The position numbers and the translations under genes are program-made. A stretch of 34,374 bases of DNA from an uncultured Ignavibacteriota bacterium (GTDB lineage Bacteria > Bacteroidota > Ignavibacteria > Tepidaquicellales > Tepidaquicellaceae), in the NCBI GenBank assembly GCA_937915485.1, contig CALGII010000217.1, forward strand, positions 1 through 34,374. Reading direction: 5' to 3'. Positions within the stretch are counted from its first letter, which is position 1. Every line of letters begins with the position of its first letter. Below, one piece after another: positions 16,954 through 23,360 of this stretch. The notes beneath the pieces are model-generated. The model was not told the DNA's origin and ran no database searches. It saw nothing but the letters and a program-made list of their open reading frames with translations.

Positions 16954-18036
16954 TTAAACTATCAGTTCAATACCGGCTGACTTAGACGGCGAACTGTTCC
17001 TCGTATTAATTTCAAGAATCAGATTTTTTGCTATGCTTCTGATAATTTTTCCCGAATCGGAATCAGGCTTGCTTAGCATAATCGGTTTTCCGCTGTCGCC
17101 CGTCACTCTGATTTCCGTGTCTATAGGAATTTCTCCGAGCAGTTTCACTTTAAATTCATCGGAAATCTTTCTTCCTCCGCCCTGTCCGAATATGTATTCT
17201 TTATTTCCGTCCGGTGTAAGATAGTAACTCATATTCTCAATGAATCCGAGATTCGGAACGTTAACCTTTACGAACATATTGTGACCCTTGCGAGCGTCTG
17301 AAAGGGAAATTTCCTGTGGCGTCGTGACTACAACGGAACCCGTGAGGGGTATTGTCTGACTGAGTGTCAGTTGAATGTCGCCCGTTCCCGGGGGCATATC
17401 GAAAAGCAGAAAATCAAGATCCTCCCAGAGCACTTCGCTCATGAACTGCTTAAGGGCGCTCGACGCCATCGGTCCGCGCCAGACAACAGCCGAGTTATCT
17501 TCAACAAGAAAACCAATCGACATTAATTTAATACCGTACTGGACAATCGGAAGCATTTTATTCACTCCGTTCGATTGTACGACCCGTGGTCTTTCGTTTA
17601 TTCCAAGCATTATCGGGATGGAAGGACCGTAAATATCCGCGTCAATCAAACCGACTTTCGCTCCTTCGAGCGATAGAGCGGCCGCGAGATTAACCGCAAC
17701 GGTCGATTTTCCGACACCGCCTTTTCCCGACGCGATTGCAATCGTATTTTTCACTCCGGGCAAAACGACGTCTTTTTGTTTATTGTCGTGGTTTACAATT
17801 CCCAGCATGAAATCCACGTCAACTTTTTTAATTTCAGGAATTTCCTCGATTATTTTTCCTGCAATTTTATTTTTTATTCCCGGGAAATCCGCGTAATCCA
17901 TATCGGTTATTCCGAGCCTTAATTTGACTGAATCGCCTTTTACGTTAACGTCAAAAACAAATCCAAGAGTCGAAAAATCCTTTGAGAGAATTGGTTCGTT
18001 TATTTTTGCGAGTATGCTTCTGATTTTCTTTTCCAT
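16954..18036 (-). CDS. mrp: Mrp/NBP35-type P-loop ATPase (Fe-S assembly)
   Basis: Mrp/ApbC ATPase of 360 residues. An N-terminal MIP18/DUF59 domain (about 1-80) is followed by the deviant Walker A GKGGVGKST (104-112), the Mrp signature IDADIYGPSIPIMLGI and the switch DMPPGTGDIQLTLSQ. Homologues deliver Fe-S clusters to apoproteins. The usual C-terminal CxxC that binds the bridging cluster is absent: around residues 267-285 the sequence reads ENMSYYLTPDGNKEYIFG, and I find no cysteine in the whole protein. Start ATG 18036. It precedes the Nfu gene. Confidence 0.92.
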   Translation of the reverse strand: MEKKIRSILAKINEPILSKDFSTLGFVFDVNVKGDSVKLRLGITDMDYADFPGIKNKIAGKIIEEIPEIKKVDVDFMLGIVNHDNKQKDVVLPGVKNTIAIASGKGGVGKSTVAVNLAAALSLEGAKVGLIDADIYGPSIPIMLGINERPRVVQSNGVNKMLPIVQYGIKLMSIGFLVEDNSAVVWRGPMASSALKQFMSEVLWEDLDFLLFDMPPGTGDIQLTLSQTIPLTGSVVVTTPQEISLSDARKGHNMFVKVNVPNLGFIENMSYYLTPDGNKEYIFGQGGGRKISDEFKVKLLGEIPIDTEIRVTGDSGKPIMLSKPDSDSGKIIRSIAKNLILEINTRNSSPSKSAGIELIV

Positions 18037-18179
18037 CTAATAGTCCTGATTATTGATTTATATTAAAATACACAATTTTTTGCTAAAAATATAACAAAAC
18101 AGAGTCTTAAAAGATTTAATTTTTAATAAATTGAATGTGTCGATACAATTAAATAATTTTAGGTATTAATCGAAATACA

Positions 18180-18782
18180 TTGAACAAAAAGGCAAAATTC
18201 TGGCTGGCGCTGCTTGTGCTGGCGGCTGTCGTCTGGCTCGGCGCTATAAATATACGCGGATTAATCGGAAACGATTTGCTGAATTACGATGAATTCAGTT
18301 TCCGCACGAGCATACCGCCCGATGAAGAAAACTGGATTTTCAGAATGCTGTCGCACACATCGCTTGTAATACTCGGAGCGTATATCGTGGTTTTATTCTC
18401 AGCGATAATGTTCGTCTCAAAGGCGAGGATAAACCTAAGGGAGAACCCATGGTATCTTATGTGCTGCATATTATTCTTCGCTTTCGTTCCGATAGAGATT
18501 TACACTTCCTATCTTGACGTGAAGTTTTATCTTCTTTACCTGACGAATCCGCCCGTGCACGACGAACTGCTTAAAATATTCGGAGAGAGAATAGGATTTC
18601 TGAAAGGCGTACCCTGGATAGCGTTGTTTTCATACTATTCAATAATTTTCATCGCGGCCTTTCAACCGATGAAAAAGAGTCTGCGCAAACTGGCCGAGGA
18701 GAAGAAAATCTACAGGGAAGAATATTCGTATAAGTACTTCATGCACGACGACGATGATTTAAAACACGAATACCTGAAATGA
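18180..18782 (+). CDS. Four-helix membrane protein of unknown function
   Basis: A 200-residue integral membrane protein that I do not recognise. Four hydrophobic segments are visible, near 8-27 (FWLALLVLAAVVWLGAI), 60-83, 92-108 and 144-162. A long loop after helix 1 (INIRGLIGNDLLNYDEFSFRT) probably lies outside, and the C-terminal 40 residues are charged and end in an Asp-rich HDDDDLKHEYLK tail. The start is TTG 18180, as no ATG is nearby. A possible promoter with one mismatch (TAATTTTA, TTG 20 bases before it) lies upstream. Its stop overlaps the next start as ATGA, so it is the first gene of a four-gene operon. Confidence 0.75.
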   Translation: MNKKAKFWLALLVLAAVVWLGAINIRGLIGNDLLNYDEFSFRTSIPPDEENWIFRMLSHTSLVILGAYIVVLFSAIMFVSKARINLRENPWYLMCCILFFAFVPIEIYTSYLDVKFYLLYLTNPPVHDELLKIFGERIGFLKGVPWIALFSYYSIIFIAAFQPMKKSLRKLAEEKKIYREEYSYKYFMHDDDDLKHEYLK

Positions 18783-19084
18783 GCAAAGTAATAAAGAAAT
18801 CACAGATAAAACAGATAGACGAGAAGCAGGAATTGCTCATTAAAGAACTCATCGAGGTTTTTAACCTCATAGGTTATACGGTAAGAATCGAGAAAGGACT
18901 CTTCAAAGGAGGCTTTTGCCTTCTCCGCGAGCAGAAACTTTTCCTGCTTAACAGGAACATTGAACCTGCAAAGAAAATTACATTTCTTGCCAGAAGCCTC
19001 GCTGAATTGAATGTTGACAGTATTTACCTTAAACCCAACATACGCGAGGTAATCGACAGAGAAAGCCAGAACACACTTTTATAA
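18779..19084 (+). CDS. Conserved small soluble protein of unknown function
   Basis: A 101-residue protein without signal peptide or membrane segment. It begins with a helical Lys/Glu-rich stretch and has a central GLFKGGFCLLREQKLFLLNRNIEPAKKI and a later IYLKPNIREVIDRE. I have the impression that this sequence type recurs in Bacteroidota genomes as a hypothetical protein, but I know of no function. It is translationally coupled to the upstream membrane-protein gene (ATGA overlap) and is followed 21 bases later by the MBL-fold hydrolase. Confidence 0.75.
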   Translation: MSKVIKKSQIKQIDEKQELLIKELIEVFNLIGYTVRIEKGLFKGGFCLLREQKLFLLNRNIEPAKKITFLARSLAELNVDSIYLKPNIREVIDRESQNTLL

Positions 19085-19105
19085 ATTACGTAATAATCTG
19101 ACCGG

Positions 19106-19873
19106 ATGAAAATAACTATACTTGGAAGCGGAACTTCACAGGGCGTGCCGATTATTGGATGCGGATGCAGAACCTGTACTTCCGTTAATCCAAAAGACAA
19201 AAGATTAAGGGCTTCGGTTTTCATAAAAGAAAAAGATACGGGACTGCTAATAGACACGTCAATTGATTTCCGGCAGCAAATGCTTAGGGCGGGAATTACG
19301 GACCTCGACGGGATTCTTTTCACGCATCATCACGTCGACCATATTTTCGGGCTTGACGATTTAAGACAAATAAACCAGAGGCACAAGAAATGGGTGGACG
19401 TGTTCGGCAACAAACTAACACTCGACGAAATCAAGGTGACGTTCCGGTACGCGCTTGACGAGGAACTGATAAGTTACTGGGCAGTGCCGCTTATGAAATT
19501 TAATTATCTGGAAAACAGAGAATTTGAATTCAGGGGAATTAAGATTATTCCCATCGAAGTTTTTCACGGAAGAATAAAAATTTTCGGATACAGAATCGGA
19601 AAATTCGCGTACATTACGGATTGCAGCCGCATCCCCGAAGAAGAAATGAAAAAACTCGAAGGACTTGAAGTCCTGATTCTTAATTCATTAAGGCGCGCGC
19701 CGCACCCGACGCATTTCAACGTCGAGCAGGCAACGGATATCGCTCTGAGATTAAAACCAAAGCAAACATATTTCACTCACATTACTCACGACCTGAATCA
19801 CGACGAAACAAACGCGGGGCTTCCCGATGGGATTAAACTCGCTTATGACGGTCTGGAAATAAATATTGATTAA
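19106..19873 (+). CDS. MBL-fold hydrolase, PhnP-like
   Basis: Metallo-beta-lactamase-fold hydrolase of 255 residues, close to the PhnP branch (cyclic phosphodiesterases). It starts with MKITILGSGTSQGVPIIGC, then a Cys cluster (Cys19, Cys21, Cys24) like the structural zinc site of PhnP, then the two-metal motif THHHVDH (His74, His76, Asp78, His79). Further metal ligands are in AYITDCSR and FTHITHDLNH. No phn genes are nearby, so phosphonate breakdown is not implied; a cyclic phosphodiester or similar substrate is a reasonable guess. The next gene begins two bases after it. Confidence 0.85.
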   Translation: MKITILGSGTSQGVPIIGCGCRTCTSVNPKDKRLRASVFIKEKDTGLLIDTSIDFRQQMLRAGITDLDGILFTHHHVDHIFGLDDLRQINQRHKKWVDVFGNKLTLDEIKVTFRYALDEELISYWAVPLMKFNYLENREFEFRGIKIIPIEVFHGRIKIFGYRIGKFAYITDCSRIPEEEMKKLEGLEVLILNSLRRAPHPTHFNVEQATDIALRLKPKQTYFTHITHDLNHDETNAGLPDGIKLAYDGLEINID

Positions 19874-19874
19874 A

Positions 19875-20651
19875 ATGAAAAACACACTATACAAATCTCT
19901 CGAAGAAAGCGGCAAGATACTTAAGGAATACATGGACAAAGATTTCGCCATAGAGAGCAAGGACATAATATCGAATCTTGTTACGGAAGTTGACAAGCGT
20001 TCGGAAGCGAGAATAATCGAAATCATAAAAGCGCAATTTCCTAAACATAATATTCTCTCGGAAGAAATAGGCGCAATCGACAAAGATTCTGACACTAAAT
20101 GGATTATTGACCCTATAGACGGCACGATAAACTATGCTCACGGAATTCAGATATGCTGCGTTTCAATTGGCATCGAGAAAGCCGGGGAAATAATAATGGG
20201 AGGTATTTTCAATCCTTTCAGTGGCGAACTTTTTTTCGCTGAAAAAGGCAAAGGATCATTTTTCAACGACAGAAATATCAAGGTCTCGAATGAAACAATA
20301 ATCGATAAATCTCTTCTCGTAACAGGATTTCCGTACAACACGGGAAACAATCCAAACAACCCCGTAGAAGTTTTCGCGGCATTCGTAAACAAGGACATAC
20401 CGATTCGCAGACTCGGCTCAGCCGCATTAGACATATGCTGGACTGCATGCGGCAGGTTTGACGGATTCTGGGAATACAATCTTAACCCGTGGGACGTCGC
20501 GGCCGGATGCCTCATCCTTAACGAAGCCGGAGGTAAAATCACGGATTTCGAAGGAAAGGAATATTCAATCTACGGCAAGGAAATACTCGCGACAAACGGA
20601 CAAATTCACGATGAAATGCTGCGAGTCATTCACGGCGTCAAGAAGAAATAA
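19875..20651 (+). CDS. suhB: Inositol-monophosphatase family phosphatase
   Basis: Mg2+-dependent phosphatase of the IMPase/SuhB family, 258 residues. The metal-binding motifs are complete: Glu in ILSEEIG (63-66), WIIDPIDGTINYAHG with Asp79, Asp82, Gly83 and Thr84, and WDVAAGCLILNEAGG near the C-terminus. ATG 19875 is preferred over TTG 19866, which lies within the preceding gene. The substrate could be inositol 1-phosphate or another sugar phosphate; sequence alone does not decide, so the symbol is a family label. It closes the operon that starts at 18180 and lies just before the phosphate locus. Confidence 0.88.
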   Translation: MKNTLYKSLEESGKILKEYMDKDFAIESKDIISNLVTEVDKRSEARIIEIIKAQFPKHNILSEEIGAIDKDSDTKWIIDPIDGTINYAHGIQICCVSIGIEKAGEIIMGGIFNPFSGELFFAEKGKGSFFNDRNIKVSNETIIDKSLLVTGFPYNTGNNPNNPVEVFAAFVNKDIPIRRLGSAALDICWTACGRFDGFWEYNLNPWDVAAGCLILNEAGGKITDFEGKEYSIYGKEILATNGQIHDEMLRVIHGVKKK

Positions 20652-20663
20652 TTCCCGCGCATA

Positions 20664-20702
20664 TTTACAATTTCTTAACAATTGCGTAATACCGCGATAA
20701 AC
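20664..20702 (+). promoter_or_regulatory. Pho-box-like 11-bp repeat before pstS
   Basis: Four hexamers spaced exactly 11 bases apart: TTTACA (20664), TTAACA (20675), GTAATA (20686), ATAAAC (20697). The first two are close to the TT(A/T)ACA half-site of PhoB/PhoP-type regulators. The core TTACAATTTCTTAAC (20665-20679) recurs with one change before the TonB-dependent receptor. It ends 50 bases before the pstS start. Confidence 0.6.
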
Positions 20703-20706
20703 TTCA

Positions 20707-20745
20707 TTTTAAAGTTTTGTGTATGTTCAATTTAAAACTTTAAAA
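20707..20745 (+). repeat. Perfect 12-bp inverted repeat before pstS
   Basis: TTTTAAAGTTTT (20707-20718) and AAAACTTTAAAA (20734-20745) are exact reverse complements with a 15-base spacer, ending seven bases before the pstS ATG. It could be an operator or, in RNA, a hairpin over the translation start. The left arm also contains a near match to the -7 promoter box (AAGTTTTG). Confidence 0.65.
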
Positions 20746-20752
20746 ATAAACT

Positions 20753-21793
20753 ATGAAGTATTTAACTATTTTCGTTTTGCTGTTCGCTTTTATCGCGGGT
20801 TCTTGCGGAAACAAAGATGAGCAAAAAGGTCCCATGCAGATAAACGGAGCAGGCGCGACCTTTCCATTCCCGCTATACTCCAAATGGTTCAGTGAATACT
20901 CAAAAGTAAACACAAATGCCAAATTCAACTATCAGTCAATCGGCAGCGGCGGCGGAATAAAACAGATAACCGAAGGAACGGTCGATTTCGGTGCGACGGA
21001 CAGCCCGATGACTCCCGAAGAGACAAAGAACGCGGAAACAAAGAGCGGCACGAAGATACTCCACATACCTACGGTTCTCGGCGCGGTCGTCCTTACGTAC
21101 AACTTACCCGGATTAGACAAACCGCTTAATCTTTCTGGAGAGACTATCGCGGACATATATCTTGGAAAAATAAAGAAATGGAACGATTCAAAAATCGCGA
21201 AGGACAATGAAGGCGCGAAACTCCCCGACAAAGACATTACTGTCGTGTTCAGAACTGACGGAAGCGGCACTTCATACATCTTCACGGATTACCTCGGAGC
21301 GGTCAGTCCCGAAGCAAAGGAAAAAATCGGTGTTTCAAAGACACCTAAATTCGACGTCGGACAGGGAGGCAAGGGAAATGAAGGCGTTACGGGCGTCGTA
21401 AAGCAGTTGGAATATTCAATTGGTTACGTCGAACTTATTTACGCGACACAGAACAAACTGAATTACGCCAGCGTAAAGAATTCTGAAAACGAGTTCATTA
21501 CCCCCAGTCTTGAATCGGTAACGTTAGCGGGAGGCGTCTCAGTTTCTCAGATGCCCGAATCACTAACAATGTCGATAATAAACGCGAAGGGTAAGGGCGC
21601 TTATCCAATAGCGAGTTACACTTACCTTCTTGTTTACGAGAAGAACAGGAATGAAGAGAAAGGAAAACTCGTTAAGTCATTTCTTGAGTGGGCGCTCGGA
21701 GACGGACAGAAGTTCGCGAAAGACCTCGGATACTCTCCTCTACCGGAAGAGTTGACAAAGAAAGCGCTCGACAAGGTAAAAACTTTAAAATAA
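20753..21793 (+). CDS. pstS: Phosphate-binding lipoprotein of the Pst ABC transporter
   Basis: Periplasmic phosphate receptor of the high-affinity Pst importer, 346 residues. A short signal peptide ends in lipobox AGSC with Cys18, so it is membrane-anchored. Binding-site motifs: INGAGATFPFPLYSKWF, YQSIGSGGGIKQI, VDFGATDSPM, FRTDGSGTSYIFTDYL and GNEGVTGVV, all typical of PstS. pstC, pstA, pstB and phoU do not follow; instead a barrel protein begins 21 bases on. The Pho-box-like repeat upstream suggests induction by phosphate limitation. Confidence 0.95.
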   Translation: MKYLTIFVLLFAFIAGSCGNKDEQKGPMQINGAGATFPFPLYSKWFSEYSKVNTNAKFNYQSIGSGGGIKQITEGTVDFGATDSPMTPEETKNAETKSGTKILHIPTVLGAVVLTYNLPGLDKPLNLSGETIADIYLGKIKKWNDSKIAKDNEGAKLPDKDITVVFRTDGSGTSYIFTDYLGAVSPEAKEKIGVSKTPKFDVGQGGKGNEGVTGVVKQLEYSIGYVELIYATQNKLNYASVKNSENEFITPSLESVTLAGGVSVSQMPESLTMSIINAKGKGAYPIASYTYLLVYEKNRNEEKGKLVKSFLEWALGDGQKFAKDLGYSPLPEELTKKALDKVKTLK

Positions 21794-21814
21794 AACTAAC
21801 GGATAATAAGGATT

Positions 21815-23158
21815 ATGAAAAAACTATTTATATTTCTGACAATAACAATTCTTGCCCTGAGCGTTAATCTTCATTCTCAGGATAAGAAAACGGAATTCAA
21901 GCCCGAAGTAAAAATCGGCGGAACGATTTTCTCGGGTTTTACTTATAACGCGGACGATGCCGACTTCATCGGCAGGCTTGATACAGCGGCGGGGTACAAC
22001 TCCAACACCGCATTCGGTTTCAATCCCGTTAAAAACCAGTTTGAGACGGGAAGAAATTCGTTCAATCTCGACAGGGCTTACATAAACATTAAAGCGACAC
22101 TTACTCCTCAGATAAGCGCGAGGATAACGCCCGACATCACTTCGGTTAAAGACGGCGACGGAGCAACACAGTGGACGTATCAGTTGAAGTACGGATTCAT
22201 AGACTATACTCCCCTTTCGCTTGAGAACGGCACGACACTTACAATGGAGATAGGAGTCCTTCCGAATTACTGGATAAACAACGTCGAAAGGTACTACGGC
22301 TGGAGAGGCATACAGAAGACACTTACCGACTACGCCTGGACGCAATCGGCCGGCGTAAACGGCGATAAGGTCACGAGAAAAACCGGCTCGTATTTTTCGA
22401 GCGCGGACCTTGGCATGACACTGAAATTCTCCTTTCCTTCAAAAATTGCCGATTTGAACATCGCCCTGCTGAACGGAAACGGTTATAAGAACATTTCATT
22501 CGACCAGAACAGGTTTAAAGATTTCATGGTGACCGGCTTCATATACCCGTTAAGCGGAACAATAAAGAAAAACGTGGACGCGGCAAAGAAAATGAACAAG
22601 ACAAGAATTGACGGCATTTCGGATTTAACTGTCGGTGGTTTTGCTTATCTCGGAAAACTTTCAAGCAGCGAATTTGGTGTAGCGAACGGCGGAATGTACA
22701 AAAATGACAGGTTCGGTGGAATGTTAAACTTTAAATATAACTTTAAGAATTTCGGATATGTCAAGATCGGCGGAGAGTTCAGCCTGATGTCAAACACGAT
22801 TCCCAATGCGGTACCCGGAGGATTCACAGATTCTTCTTACACAGCGCAGGGATTATCTACCTGGTTCGAGTTCAATCCCCCGATTGAGGAACTTCAGGAA
22901 AAACTGATGTTGACTTTCAGGTACGACGCTTTTGACCCGAATACAACAAAGCCCGGTACGAACCTCACAGGATTCACGGGCGATGCGAATAAGCAGTCGC
23001 TTATGATAATGGGACTGATGTTCAAGCCGTCATCCGTCCTTACTCTCGGATTGAATTATCAGATGCTTACGTTTGACAAGGAATACATCGTGAATTATGA
23101 CGGAACTACAAGGAAGAACCTGAGCAGATTATATTTCAACACGTTAATAGATTTTTAA
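21815..23158 (+). CDS. Outer-membrane porin-like beta-barrel linked to pstS
   Basis: A 447-residue outer-membrane protein with signal peptide (MKKLFIFLTITILALSVNLHSQ). Alternating polar/hydrophobic strands run throughout, and the last residue is Phe (NTLIDF), the usual signal for barrel insertion. FNLDRAYINIKATLTPQISARITPD resembles the start of the porin O/P-like barrels of this phylum. An AAGG-like element lies before ATG 21815, and the gene follows pstS by 21 bases, so I infer a channel that lets phosphate reach PstS. Selectivity cannot be read from the sequence. Confidence 0.75.
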   Translation: MKKLFIFLTITILALSVNLHSQDKKTEFKPEVKIGGTIFSGFTYNADDADFIGRLDTAAGYNSNTAFGFNPVKNQFETGRNSFNLDRAYINIKATLTPQISARITPDITSVKDGDGATQWTYQLKYGFIDYTPLSLENGTTLTMEIGVLPNYWINNVERYYGWRGIQKTLTDYAWTQSAGVNGDKVTRKTGSYFSSADLGMTLKFSFPSKIADLNIALLNGNGYKNISFDQNRFKDFMVTGFIYPLSGTIKKNVDAAKKMNKTRIDGISDLTVGGFAYLGKLSSSEFGVANGGMYKNDRFGGMLNFKYNFKNFGYVKIGGEFSLMSNTIPNAVPGGFTDSSYTAQGLSTWFEFNPPIEELQEKLMLTFRYDAFDPNTTKPGTNLTGFTGDANKQSLMIMGLMFKPSSVLTLGLNYQMLTFDKEYIVNYDGTTRKNLSRLYFNTLIDF

Positions 23159-23182
23159 ACTTAATACCAAATAACGTGAATG

Positions 23183-23207
23183 AGCGGGCATTCAGCCCGC
23201 TTTTTTT
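23183..23207 (+). terminator. Intrinsic terminator of pstS-porin unit
   Basis: AGCGGGC and GCCCGCT form a 7-bp GC-rich stem with a five-base loop, followed by a T-run of seven. It separates the pstS-porin unit from the receptor unit, which therefore needs its own promoter. Confidence 0.92.
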
Positions 23208-23264
23208 ATGCAATCATCAATCCCTCCTTCGGCAAAATCACTTCAATTGCATAAGTCCGCCAAT

Positions 23265-23303
23265 ATTACAATTTCTTTACGTTGAAATAACATTAAAGTA
23301 CCC
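23265..23303 (+). promoter_or_regulatory. Pho-box-like 11-bp repeat before the TonB-dependent receptor
   Basis: Hexamers ATTACA (23265), TTTACG (23276), ATAACA (23287) and GTACCC (23298) are spaced 11 bases apart. The core TTACAATTTCTTTAC (23266-23280) matches the one before pstS at 14 of 15 bases. It ends 29 bases before the exact -7 box at 23333, so it lies just above the -33 region, where PhoB-type activators bind. Confidence 0.6.
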
Positions 23304-23332
23304 GGCTTAACATTCAGATAATCTCAACTGCA

Positions 23333-23340
23333 TATTTTTG
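23333..23340 (+). promoter_or_regulatory. TAnnTTTG -7 promoter element
   Basis: TATTTTTG matches the Bacteroidota -7 consensus exactly, 20 bases before the receptor ATG. The -33 TTG is poor, as expected for an activator-dependent promoter; the Pho-box-like repeat lies just upstream. Confidence 0.5.
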
Positions 23341-23360
23341 CTTAAAAACAAAAACAAGAT

